Assembly: GCF_030209375.1 (NCBI RefSeq)
Contig: NZ_JARVSC010000003.1
Coordinates: forward strand, 434,001 to 498,000
Direction: 5' to 3'
Origin: Plantibacter sp. ME-Dv--P-122b
Lineage (GTDB): Bacteria; Actinomycetota; Actinomycetes; Actinomycetales; Microbacteriaceae
DNA: 64,000 nucleotides
Both the position numbers and the translations under genes were made by a program. Positions 41,920 to 50,041 of this stretch are shown piece by piece; the stretch's first letter is position 1; each line of letters begins with the position of its first letter. A model generated the notes under the pieces. It saw nothing but the letters and a program-made list of their open reading frames with translations. It was not told the DNA's origin and ran no database searches.

Positions 41920-43098
41920 TCACAGCGCGATCGCGCGACCCTCCTCGTGGGAGCGGATCGCCGCACGGTAGATGTCGTGGGTGAGCGCCGCCTCCTCGGG
42001 CCGCGCCGCGCCGAACCGGTCGCCGAGCGAGCCGTGCCGCTCGGCGAGGAACACGGCCCACATCTGGAGGATCGTGTCGGAGAACCCGGACTCGAAGTTC
42101 GGGCCGGTCACCGTCGGCCACACCGACTGGCTGCCCGCGTCCAGCTGCTGCCACACCTGCTCCCGCCCGCCACCCGGGATGTCCCGCACCGCGAACACCT
42201 CGACGAGCTTCGGGTTCTTCGTGCTGAAGCGGACCCCGCCGTCGAGACCGATCGCCTCGAACTCCCACGTGTTCTTCTGCCCGGGATCGATGCGCTTCGT
42301 CTCGGTCGTCAGCGGGAAGCGGACACCGTCGTGGGTCGCCCAGCTGTGCAACACGGCGTTGTCCCAGGTGTCGCACGGCACGAGCGAACCGTCGGGGCCC
42401 GGGCGCTCGGTGACGATGTTCTGCAGCACCCCGTACACACTCTCGGGTGCCCAACCGAGCCGCAACGGCACATGCCAGGTGTGCATCCCGAGGTCGTTCA
42501 TCACGCCGGCCTCACCGCAGAACTGCGTCTGGCGCTTCCAGTTGATCTGCTTGCCCCGATCGATGTCACTCGAGTGCAGGAAGCTGTTGCGCGCCTCGAC
42601 GATCGTGCCGAGCGCCCCGGACCGGACGTAGTCGATCGCCAGCTGCGCACCCGGGAAGAACGGCATCTCACTCGAGCACCGGACGAAGCTCTCGGGGTGC
42701 TCGGCCATCGCCGCGAGGACGGACTGCGCCGCAGCGGCATCCATGCCGAAGGGCTTCTCCGCCAGCAGACTCTTCCCGGCCCGGATGACGTCGGTGTAGA
42801 TCTGCTCGTGGAGGTCGTGACGGACGGCCACGTAGACGACGTCGACCGACGGGTCGGCGAGCAGCTCGTGGTAGTCCGTGGTCTTCGTGACGACGGTGTC
42901 GATCTCGTCGAACCAGTCGAGCGCCGCCGGGTTGATGTCGCAGACGGCCGTCAGTCGCGGTCGCACCGGGTGGTCGATGAGTGCCGGCCACCGCTGGATG
43001 GCGGCGGCGATCTCGCGCCCCATGAGTCCGCCGCCGATGATCGCGACGTTGACGCGCTCCGCCGTCGCCCGGTCGGCCGTCACCTGGTCGGCGCTCAT
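41920..43098 (-). CDS. Gfo/Idh/MocA-family oxidoreductase
   Basis: The 392-residue NAD(P)-dependent sugar oxidoreductase has an N-terminal Rossmann fold (AIIGGGLMG at 19-27), VYVAVRHDLHEQI, the family motif AEKPFG at 113-118, and the C-terminal alpha/beta domain with GVMNDLGMHTWHVP, whose Asp and His complete the active site. Family members oxidise inositols, glucose or other cyclic and phosphorylated sugars. It follows the class I aldolase with an ATGA overlap (43095-43098). With the divergent PfkB kinase it should form an oxidation, phosphorylation and cleavage route. Confidence 0.9.
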   Translation of the reverse strand: MSADQVTADRATAERVNVAIIGGGLMGREIAAAIQRWPALIDHPVRPRLTAVCDINPAALDWFDEIDTVVTKTTDYHELLADPSVDVVYVAVRHDLHEQIYTDVIRAGKSLLAEKPFGMDAAAAQSVLAAMAEHPESFVRCSSEMPFFPGAQLAIDYVRSGALGTIVEARNSFLHSSDIDRGKQINWKRQTQFCGEAGVMNDLGMHTWHVPLRLGWAPESVYGVLQNIVTERPGPDGSLVPCDTWDNAVLHSWATHDGVRFPLTTETKRIDPGQKNTWEFEAIGLDGGVRFSTKNPKLVEVFAVRDIPGGGREQVWQQLDAGSQSVWPTVTGPNFESGFSDTILQMWAVFLAERHGSLGDRFGAARPEEAALTHDIYRAAIRSHEEGRAIAL

Positions 43099-43937
43099 GC
43101 GCGAGCCGCCTCGAGGATCGCGAGGCCGGCATCGGCGTCGGCGCCGTCGTGCAGCACCGCCATGAGTGCCGCGGTGATGGCGGCCGGGTGCTCGTGCTGG
43201 ATGATGTTGCGGCCGTAGACGATGCCGCTGACCCCGGCGTCGAGGACGGCGACCGTGCGCTCCAGCAGCGTCCGGTCGTCGACGCGACCGCCGCCGCGGA
43301 CGAGGACGGGGATGTCACCGGCGATCTGAACGACACGTGCGTACTCGGTGATGTCGCTGCTCGGGTCCGCCTTGATGAGGTCGGCACCCAGTTCGACCGC
43401 CTGGCGCACGAGGGTGACGATCTTCTCGATGTCGCCGTCGACCTGATACCCGCCGGCCGTCGTGTTGTCCTGCATGACGAGCGGTTCGATCATGAGCGGC
43501 ATCCCGTACCGGGTCGCTTCGCGACGCAGGGCCATGATCGAGCGGATGTTCGCCTCGCGGACCTCGGGGTGGTCGGGGAGCTGCATGAGGTTGACACACA
43601 CGGCGACGGCGTCCAGCCGGACCGCCTCCTCGATCGCGTGCGGCACGTGGTGGCTGTAGAGGATCGAGTCGAGGGGGTTGCCGTAGACGTTCGCGACGTC
43701 CGTCCGCAGGACGAGCGCCGGCTTGTCCTTGCCGGGGACCTGCTGCAGGAGACGGGCCTGGCCGAGGGTCAGCTGGACGGCGTCCGGGCCCGCGGCGACG
43801 AGCGTGCGGACGACCTCGCCCATGTCCTCGATGCCGGTGATGAACGAACGCTCGCCGAAGAACCCGTGGTCGACGGCGACGTCGAGCGCGCGACCGGATC
43901 GGGCGTTGAAGAGACGATTGAGGCGGTACAGCGACAT
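43095..43937 (-). CDS. DhnA/LsrF-type class I aldolase
   Basis: The 280-residue TIM-barrel protein matches the DhnA family of class I fructose-bisphosphate/2-amino-3,7-dideoxy-heptulosonate aldolases. It has LDVAVDHGFFGE near residue 20, NLMQLPDHPEVREA, MPLMIEPLVMQDN, ELGADLIKADPSSD with the probable Schiff-base Lys, and VLVRGGGRVDD with phosphate binding at SGIVYGRNI. LsrF handles phospho-AI-2 and DhnA handles fructose bisphosphate; the substrate here is open. ATG 43937 follows AGGAG. Its promoter contains a perfect AGACAACGTTGTCT palindrome. Confidence 0.87.
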   Translation of the reverse strand: MSLYRLNRLFNARSGRALDVAVDHGFFGERSFITGIEDMGEVVRTLVAAGPDAVQLTLGQARLLQQVPGKDKPALVLRTDVANVYGNPLDSILYSHHVPHAIEEAVRLDAVAVCVNLMQLPDHPEVREANIRSIMALRREATRYGMPLMIEPLVMQDNTTAGGYQVDGDIEKIVTLVRQAVELGADLIKADPSSDITEYARVVQIAGDIPVLVRGGGRVDDRTLLERTVAVLDAGVSGIVYGRNIIQHEHPAAITAALMAVLHDGADADAGLAILEAARA

Positions 43938-44006
43938 TGCGGCGGCTCCTGATCGTGACGGGGAGGGTTTCCGAATCGTCCCTCGGTGTGTCACAGTAGT
44001 GGCCTG

Positions 44007-44020
44007 AGACAACGTTGTCT
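44007..44020. promoter_or_regulatory. LacI-type operator between the aldolase and PfkB genes
   Basis: AGACAACGTTGTCT is a perfect 14-bp palindrome with a central CG. It lies in the 125-base divergent region between the aldolase start (43937) and the kinase start (44063). Its 12-base core GACAACGTTGTC is the same as that of site 2 in front of lacI-3 at 31421-31432. Confidence 0.8.
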
Positions 44021-44062
44021 AGCTTGCGCCGGGCCAGGCCCGGGGCGAAGAACGGAGGGTCC

Positions 44063-45139
44063 ATGGGCGAGATCGTCGTCGCCGGTCACATCTGCGTCGA
44101 CCTGTCGCCAGGGCTGAGCGCGAACGCGCGCATCGATCCAGGTGCCCTCATCGACACGGGCCCGCTCCGCATCTCCTTGGGCGGCTGCGTCGCGAACACC
44201 GGCCTCGCCCTCGCCGATCTCGGGAGCAGGGTCCGCCTCCACGCGACCGTCGGCGACGACGAACTCGGCGCGATCGTCGCGTCGCGCATCGCGGCGCACG
44301 AGCGGCTGCACCCGGCACTCGAGGTCACCGACCGCGCCGCGACCTCCTACAGCGTCGTCGTCGAGCCAGCCGGCCTCGACCGCACCTTCTGGCACCACAC
44401 GGGCGCGAACGAGGTGTTCACCGGCGAGCACCTGGCCGTCGGCGACGCGGACCTCGTCCACCTCGGTTATCCTCCGCTGCTCCCAGGGATCGTCGCCGAC
44501 CACGCGGCGCCCCTCGCGACACTCCTCGAACGGATCCACCGACACGGCGCGACCACCTCGATGGACCTCGCCGTCGTCGACCCCACGAGCGCCGTCGGCC
44601 ATCTCGACTGGGAGGCGATCCTCCGACGCACCCTGCCGATGACCGACATCGTGAGTCCGAGCGTCGACGACCTGCGTTCTGCGCTCGGCACGCTCCGTCT
44701 CCCGGCCGGGACCAGTGCATCACCGCTGGCCCAAGCCGCGGCGTTCGCGGACCTCCTGCTCGCCTGGGGTGCCGGCGTCGTGGCGATCTCGGCCGGTGAG
44801 GACGGCCTGCTGCTCCGATCCGCCGGTGTCGACCGCCTGCGTCTGGGCGGACGGATGCTCGCACCGCTCGCCGAGGCCTGGGCCGACGTCGACCTCGTCG
44901 CGCCGCCCGTTCCCGCACCCGCGTTCGTGTCGACGAACGGCGCCGGCGACGCATCCACAGCCGGCCTGCTCTTCGCGATGTCGCGCGGCGCCGCACCGGC
45001 GGAAGCCGCCGAACTCGCGGGCGCCAGTGCCGCTGCGACGATCGCGGGACTCCGTCCGACGGCGGCCGAGATCACCCGGCTCCGCCCCGGGATCAGCAGC
45101 CTCTTCGCGGTCGCAGGGGCGGGCGATCCGATCGCGTGA
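44063..45139 (+). CDS. PfkB-family carbohydrate kinase
   Basis: The 358-residue ribokinase-type protein has GEIVVAGHICVDLSPGL at the N-terminus, the signature SLGGCVANTGLALADLG near residue 40 and STNGAGDASTAGLLF near residue 295 with the catalytic Asp. GGAGGG six bases before ATG 44063 supports the start. It is divergent from the DhnA aldolase and shares the palindromic operator with it. It probably phosphorylates the product of the Gfo/Idh oxidoreductase before aldol cleavage, as IolC does in inositol breakdown, but the other iol genes are absent. Confidence 0.88.
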   Translation: MGEIVVAGHICVDLSPGLSANARIDPGALIDTGPLRISLGGCVANTGLALADLGSRVRLHATVGDDELGAIVASRIAAHERLHPALEVTDRAATSYSVVVEPAGLDRTFWHHTGANEVFTGEHLAVGDADLVHLGYPPLLPGIVADHAAPLATLLERIHRHGATTSMDLAVVDPTSAVGHLDWEAILRRTLPMTDIVSPSVDDLRSALGTLRLPAGTSASPLAQAAAFADLLLAWGAGVVAISAGEDGLLLRSAGVDRLRLGGRMLAPLAEAWADVDLVAPPVPAPAFVSTNGAGDASTAGLLFAMSRGAAPAEAAELAGASAAATIAGLRPTAAEITRLRPGISSLFAVAGAGDPIA

Positions 45140-45164
45140 TCCCCCATACGCCAGGATGGTGAGC

Positions 45165-46187
45165 ATGCGCAGCTCCCGACCCCCGACCATGAACGACGTC
45201 GCCGCGGCGGCCGGGGTCGGGCTGAAGACCGTGTCGCGGTATGTGAACGGCGCGACGAACATCAACCAGGAGCTGTCGGAACGGATCGGCGCGGCGATCG
45301 AAGCCCTCGGCTACCGGCACAACCTGGCGGCCGCGAGCATCCGCCCCGGACGGTCCAGCAAGGTCATCGGGCTCATCATCAGCGACCTGGCGAACCCCTA
45401 TTACTCGGTCCTGGCCCGCTCGGTGGAGCGCGTGTGCACGGAACACGGCTACCTGCTGATGTCCGCGAGCTCCGAGGAGGACGCCGACCGGCACCGTCTC
45501 CTCGTCGACCGGCTCGTCGCGCAGCGCGTGGACGGCCTCGTCGTCGTGCCACCACGGCAGGCGACGACGGCCTGGGCCACCAGCACGATCGTCCACGTCC
45601 CGATGGTGCTCGTCGACCGACCGACCGGGCCGCTGGAGTCGGTCGAGGTGCACACGGTGCTCGCCGACAACGCTGGCGGAGCGACCCGGGCGACAGCGGC
45701 CATGCTCGCCGCGGGTGCGCGTCGGGTCGCGTTCCTCGGTGACTCACTCGAGTTGTACACGATGCGCGAGCGCCTGGCCGGCTACCACCGAGCGCTGGCT
45801 GAGGCCGATCTCGGCGGCGCGACGGGGACGGGTCCGATCGAGCCGATCGTCTCCGACGGCGCCCACTCCGTCGAGGACGCTGCGGCGGTCGTGGAGGGGT
45901 TCCTGGCGTCGGGCGAGGTGGATGCGGTGTTCGCCGCGAACAACCGGGCGGCGATCGGGGCGGTGCAGGCGTTCGCGATGGCCGGGCGACGGCTTCCGCT
46001 CGTGGGGTTCGACGACTTCGAGGCGGCACCGCTCGTGACGCCGGCGGTGTCGGTGGTGGCGCAGGACGTCGCGCTCATGGGTCGGGTCGCGGCGGAGACC
46101 CTCCTGGCGCTCATCGCCGGCGAGGCGGGCCCGCCCGTGAGCCACACCCTGGGCGTGCGTCTGGAGCTGCGCGGCTCCGAGCGCTGA
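45165..46187 (+). CDS. LacI-family regulator LacI-4
   Basis: The 340-residue LacI protein has its helix-turn-helix at about 8-30 (MNDVAAAAGVGLKTVSRYVN), hinge YRHNLAAASIRPGRSS, and effector domain with GLIISDLANPYYSVLARS and FVGFDDF-like LVGFDDFEAAPLVTP. It follows the PfkB gene after 25 bases. ATG 45165 has AGGA eight bases upstream; ATG 45156 is a close alternative. At the base-contact positions (GLKTVSR) it resembles LacI-3 (SIKTVSR) more than LacI-1/2, consistent with both using the GACAACGTTGTC operator. Confidence 0.9.
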   Translation: MRSSRPPTMNDVAAAAGVGLKTVSRYVNGATNINQELSERIGAAIEALGYRHNLAAASIRPGRSSKVIGLIISDLANPYYSVLARSVERVCTEHGYLLMSASSEEDADRHRLLVDRLVAQRVDGLVVVPPRQATTAWATSTIVHVPMVLVDRPTGPLESVEVHTVLADNAGGATRATAAMLAAGARRVAFLGDSLELYTMRERLAGYHRALAEADLGGATGTGPIEPIVSDGAHSVEDAAAVVEGFLASGEVDAVFAANNRAAIGAVQAFAMAGRRLPLVGFDDFEAAPLVTPAVSVVAQDVALMGRVAAETLLALIAGEAGPPVSHTLGVRLELRGSER

Positions 46188-46205
46188 CGGGGCGGGGGCC
46201 TCGGC

Positions 46206-47975
46206 TCAGCGTCCGGGGTAGGTGAGGCCGTGGCCGAAGCGGAAGAGCGGGTCCTCGGTGTCGTAGGGGACGTCGGACCGACTCGCCTCGACGGCCGCCA
46301 TCGAGCGCGGCAGATCGAACGGCAGCCGACCCTCCGGCAGCGCCCGACCGAACACGACGTCGAGGAACGCCGCGTCACTGCCGCCGAAGCTCGCGACGAG
46401 TGCCGCGACCGCATCCGCCACCCCGGTGAGGATGGCCGGTCGGTCGAGGTGCATGTCGAGCACGGTCGGCACCGTCAGCGCGAGCGCCCGCAACCGCTCG
46501 ACCTCGTCGGCCGGGATGTCGAGCGATCCGGCGTGGAACATGGCCTCGAAGCCGCCGGGCCGCGGTTCGTACGGCGTCTGCATGCGCACGAGGGCGACGT
46601 CCGCCGAAGCCGGATCCGCGACGACCTCGCCGTACGCGCCCGCGACCTCGGGATCGATGCCCTCCAGGTACAGCCGCGGACGCGGCGAGCGCACCGGCAA
46701 CGTCGCCTCCACGTTCGTCAGGACCGTGAACGCGCGGCGCTGTGCGGCCTCGCCGGCGGCGACGGAGTCCGCGCGCCCGACGATCCCACTCGCGGCGCCC
46801 GCGTCGACGTACGGCTGCTCGAAGAGCCCCAGCACGAACTTCTCGCGCAGCAATCGGCGCACCGAGGCGTCGATGCGATCCTCGGTGACACGTCCCTGCT
46901 CGACGAGTTCGACGACGAGCTCGGGGCGGGCCTCGCCACCGAACTGGTCGCAGCCGGCCTGCAGGATGCGCTCGACCCGTGACAGCTCGTCGAGGTGCTC
47001 CAGACCCCATGCCCGCGCGGGCATGTCCTGTCCCATGATCGACGTGTCGGTGACGAGCCCCCAGTCGGTGCAGACGATGCCCGCGAAGCCGAGCTCCTCG
47101 CGCAGGAGCCCGGTGATGATCCCGTGGTTGAAGGCGAACGCGACCTCTTCGTGTTCGGTCCCGACGGGCATGCCGTAGTAGGGCATCATCTGCGCGGCTC
47201 CGGCGGCGATCGCGGCGCGGAACGGGATGAGGTGGTAGTCGAAGTTGTCGCCGGGGTACACCTGTTCTCGCCCGTAGGCGAAGTGCGGGTCCTCCCCGTC
47301 GAGCTGTGGCCCGCCACCGGGGAAGTGCTTCGTCATCGTGGAGACCGAATGTGGCCCGAGTTCGGCACCCTGGAACCCTCGGATGTAGCCCGCGACGAGT
47401 TCGGCGCTGAGCTCGGCGTCCTCGCCGAACGTGCCACCGATGCGGGACCAGCGCGGCTCGGTCGCGAGGTCGACCTGCGGGTGGAGCGCCAGCCGGATCC
47501 CGACGGCGAGGTACTCCTGCCGCGCGGTGTCGGCGAACGCCTCGACGAGGTCGGCCGATCCGATCGCCGCGAGGCCGAGCGTCTCGGGCCACTGCGAGAA
47601 CGCGCCGGCACGGGCCGCCGTCCCCACATTGTCGGTGAAATGGTTGCGGGGGTCGGTCGACAGCGTGACCGGGATGCCGAGCCGCGTGCGCGACGCGCGC
47701 TCCTGCAGGGCGTTGGTCCACTCGGCGAGGGCCGTCGTGTCTGGCGCGGTGCCGAGGACGTTGAAGTGGGACATGAGCTGCTCGCCGATCATGTGCTCGC
47801 CGCTCGCGAGCCCCATATGCGGGTTGGCCTCGTCGATGGGGCCCGGGGCGATCATCGTCTGGAAGAGCATGCCGGCCTTCTCGGCGACGGTCATCCGTCC
47901 GAGGAGGTCCTCCACCCGATCCTCCACCGGCAGGGTCGCGTCGCGGTAGGGCAGCGCGGATTTATGCTCGCTCAT
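46206..47975 (-). CDS. Glycoside hydrolase family 3 protein (beta-glucosidase-like)
   Basis: The 589-residue protein has the GH3 N-terminal TIM barrel with TMTKHFPGGGPQLDGEDPHF (KHF motif), and GFAGIVCTDWGLVTD, whose Asp is the nucleophile. A shorter alpha/beta sandwich domain follows from about 400 (TVLTNVEATLPV to FRFGHGLTYPGR). The length and lack of a signal peptide indicate a cytoplasmic enzyme cutting imported beta-glycosides. It converges on lacI-4 with an 18-base gap. ATG 47975 is preceded by GAGGAACGG. The substrate could be a glycoside of the sugar handled by module E. Confidence 0.9.
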   Translation of the reverse strand: MSEHKSALPYRDATLPVEDRVEDLLGRMTVAEKAGMLFQTMIAPGPIDEANPHMGLASGEHMIGEQLMSHFNVLGTAPDTTALAEWTNALQERASRTRLGIPVTLSTDPRNHFTDNVGTAARAGAFSQWPETLGLAAIGSADLVEAFADTARQEYLAVGIRLALHPQVDLATEPRWSRIGGTFGEDAELSAELVAGYIRGFQGAELGPHSVSTMTKHFPGGGPQLDGEDPHFAYGREQVYPGDNFDYHLIPFRAAIAAGAAQMMPYYGMPVGTEHEEVAFAFNHGIITGLLREELGFAGIVCTDWGLVTDTSIMGQDMPARAWGLEHLDELSRVERILQAGCDQFGGEARPELVVELVEQGRVTEDRIDASVRRLLREKFVLGLFEQPYVDAGAASGIVGRADSVAAGEAAQRRAFTVLTNVEATLPVRSPRPRLYLEGIDPEVAGAYGEVVADPASADVALVRMQTPYEPRPGGFEAMFHAGSLDIPADEVERLRALALTVPTVLDMHLDRPAILTGVADAVAALVASFGGSDAAFLDVVFGRALPEGRLPFDLPRSMAAVEASRSDVPYDTEDPLFRFGHGLTYPGR

Positions 47976-48053
47976 GGGTGGTCCGTTCCTCGTCGGTGAG
48001 TGGGGCGGCGTCGGGATCACCCGGGCTCAGGCGAGCCGGCAGCGAAAACCGAA

Positions 48054-48071
48054 CTCCGTTCGGGAACGGAG
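48054..48071 (-). terminator. Hairpin terminator after the esterase gene
   Basis: On the minus strand CTCCGTT-CCCG-AACGGAG forms a 7-bp stem with a four-base loop, followed by TTCGGTTTTCG, a short U-rich tail. It lies 41 bases after the esterase stop codon (48112). Because the GH3 promoter must also lie in this 136-base gap, an operator role is an alternative. Confidence 0.55.
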
Positions 48072-48111
48072 CGTGACTCCAGTATGCCCGCTGACGAGGA
48101 TCACGCAAGAC

Positions 48112-49065
48112 TCAACCGGCGTGGGTCCCCATGGCGCGCAGCCCGTCGGCCAGCCAGTCCAGCGACGGGGAGACGCCTGGCGCGTCCGGATGGCGATTGA
48201 GGTGGCCATGGAGGACGCCCGGCTCCAGCCGGCTCCGTACGGGAGCACCGGCGGCCTCCGACGCCCTGATGAGCAGCTCCCCCGACGGCCGGAGGTCGTC
48301 GAACTCCGAGAGCAGGACCGACAGCGGCGGGCGGTCCGGCGTCACGGGGACAATTCCCGGCAAAGCGAGCTCGGGCACGTCCTCAAGCCGACCGACGTAG
48401 TTCTCGACCATCCAGTCGACCGACTCGGTCGGGAACCGCATGAAGTCCGGCAGGACCGCCATCTCGGACAGGACGTCCGCGGGCAGGGCGGGCACGACGG
48501 CGTGCAGGAACGGGTAGGCCAGCAGCACGGCGTCCGCGCGGCGATCGCTGCGGAGTGACGCGGCGAGCGCGAGGGCCGCTCCGGCACTGGCCCCACCGAT
48601 GGCCGTCCGCGCACCGGGCACGGCCGACCGCTCGTCGTCGAGCTGCTCCCAGACCGCGAGCACGTCGTCGAGCGGCACCGGGTAGCGCGTCGTGCCGTTC
48701 GCCAAGCGGTAGTCGACGGAGACGACCTCGGCACCCGCTCGCGCCGCCAGTTCGGCGCTCACGACGTGTGCCTCCGGCCAGTCGAGCGTCCCCGCCGCGA
48801 AGCCGCCGCCGTGCACCCAGAGGAGGGCGACGCCGCTGGGGTCGGCCGGGACGTAGCGCCGGATCGGGACCGCACCGTGCGGGCCGTCGACGACCTCGTC
48901 GGTGATCTTCACGTCGCTCGGTGGACTCCACGGCCCGTCGTCGCCATAGGCCGCGAGTCGTTCCTGGAACGCCTCGTCCAGCGTGCCGCCGGCAGCGGCG
49001 CGATCGGCGTTCGAGAACCCGTCGAAGAGGCTCAGGCGGTCGCGGTAGTACGGATCGAGTGACAT
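48112..49065 (-). CDS. HSL-family alpha/beta hydrolase (esterase)
   Basis: The 317-residue protein carries the hormone-sensitive-lipase-type motifs: oxyanion HGGGF (about 84-88), EVVSVDYRLANG, nucleophile elbow GGASAGA, and SEFDDLRPSG and VLHGHLNRH with the Asp and His of the triad. It should hydrolyse short acyl esters in the cytoplasm. The start is ATG 49065, divergent from the siderophore-interacting protein with a 68-base gap. A hairpin terminator follows at 48054-48071. Confidence 0.88.
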   Translation of the reverse strand: MSLDPYYRDRLSLFDGFSNADRAAAGGTLDEAFQERLAAYGDDGPWSPPSDVKITDEVVDGPHGAVPIRRYVPADPSGVALLWVHGGGFAAGTLDWPEAHVVSAELAARAGAEVVSVDYRLANGTTRYPVPLDDVLAVWEQLDDERSAVPGARTAIGGASAGAALALAASLRSDRRADAVLLAYPFLHAVVPALPADVLSEMAVLPDFMRFPTESVDWMVENYVGRLEDVPELALPGIVPVTPDRPPLSVLLSEFDDLRPSGELLIRASEAAGAPVRSRLEPGVLHGHLNRHPDAPGVSPSLDWLADGLRAMGTHAG

Positions 49066-49133
49066 GCGCCGAGCCTACCCAGCCGAGTGTCCCCCGCCAG
49101 GACCGAGGCGCTGGTCCTCCTAGACTCGATGCG

Positions 49134-49985
49134 ATGCCCGTCCCGTTCCTGCACTCGCCGAACATCCTGTTCGACACCGTCGTGGACCGCACGGAACGGC
49201 TGTCGCCCGGCTTCGTCCGACTCACCCTCGCCGGCACCTCCCTCGACGACTTCGCGCCGTACGAGCGGGACCAGCGGATCAAGATCCTGCTGCCGGGAGA
49301 CGACGGCGCCTACCCGGAGGGACTCCACGGCGGCCTGCCGGAGCACGCGTGGCGGCGGGCCTGGCGCGCACTCCCACCCGCGGACCGTCCGGTGATGCGC
49401 AGCTACACGGCCCACCGTGTCAGGGCGGCGCAGCAGGAGGTCGACCTCGACGTGTTCATCCACGAGCCGGCCGGTCCAGCCAGTCGATGGGCGCTCGGGG
49501 CGCGGGTGGGCGACCGGTTGCTCGTCTCGGGACCGGACGTCCGTCGCGGCGACCCGACGCATGGTGTCCAGTGGGCACCCGGCACCGCGACGACCGTGCT
49601 CATCGCCGCCGACGAGACGGCCTTCCCGGCCGTCCACGGGATCCTGCGCTCCCTCGACGACGGCATCCGCGCCCACGTCCTCCTCGAGCTCGGCGACCCC
49701 GCCGACACCGCCCTGCTCGGGCCGCTGCTCGAGCGCCACACGGTCGAGGTCCATGAACGGGCCGCGCGGGCGGGCGGTGACGCGCTCGTCGCCGGCGTCG
49801 AACAGTGGCTCCGCACACACGGGTCGTCGGCAGCGACGCTCGGCACCGACTTCGCCGCCTGGCTGGTGACCGAGAGCACCCGGATCCCCCTCCTGCGCGC
49901 TGCGACGACCGACCACGGGATCGACCCGGAGCGCGTCCATGGGCAGGGCTACTGGAACGCCCGGCCCAGAGCCACGCCTGAATGA
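49134..49985 (+). CDS. Siderophore-interacting (ferric-siderophore reductase) protein
   Basis: The 283-residue flavoprotein has an FAD-binding domain with RDQRIKILLPG and RPVMRSYTAHRVR (R-x-Y-T motif), and the NAD(P)H-binding half with LIAADETAFPAVHGILRSL and HGQGYWNARP at the C-terminus, all typical of ViuB/SIP proteins. It releases iron from imported siderophores by reduction. A TAGACT hexamer (49121-49126) seven bases before ATG 49134 could be a -10 box, making the transcript leaderless. It precedes the FecB-type gene and the iron box at 49984. Confidence 0.88.
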   Translation: MPVPFLHSPNILFDTVVDRTERLSPGFVRLTLAGTSLDDFAPYERDQRIKILLPGDDGAYPEGLHGGLPEHAWRRAWRALPPADRPVMRSYTAHRVRAAQQEVDLDVFIHEPAGPASRWALGARVGDRLLVSGPDVRRGDPTHGVQWAPGTATTVLIAADETAFPAVHGILRSLDDGIRAHVLLELGDPADTALLGPLLERHTVEVHERAARAGGDALVAGVEQWLRTHGSSAATLGTDFAAWLVTESTRIPLLRAATTDHGIDPERVHGQGYWNARPRATPE

Positions 49986-50003
49986 AGGTTATGCTTGCCT
50001 TAC
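49984..50003. promoter_or_regulatory. DtxR/IdeR-type iron box before the siderophore-binding protein gene
   Basis: GAAGGTTATGCTTGCCTTAC resembles the DtxR/IdeR operator (TTAGGTTAGSCTAACCTAA) with the AGGTTA and CCT-A half-sites in the right places. It starts at the last base pairs of the SIP gene and lies about 40 bases before GTG 50042, so iron-dependent repression of the fec genes is expected. Confidence 0.65.
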
Positions 50004-50041
50004 TCGGTCGCGTCCGTCGCGACCCGTTCGAAAGGTGATCC

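Noticed and set aside
40576-43218. 880-codon plus-strand frame across 40.6-43.2 kb
   Set aside because: It crosses three well-supported minus-strand genes (amide hydrolase, GIY-YIG protein, Gfo/Idh oxidoreductase) and has shadow composition.
41920-45139. Myo-inositol catabolic operon (Gfo/Idh, PfkB and aldolase)
   Set aside because: IolB-, IolD- and IolE-like genes are absent and the aldolase is DhnA/LsrF-like, so a standard iol pathway is not supported.
11757-47975. Genomic island borders, integrase, tRNA or insertion sequence around the sugar region
   Set aside because: I searched for integrase-like, transposase-like and tRNA-like sequences and found none, so island here means a functional cluster and not a proven mobile element.
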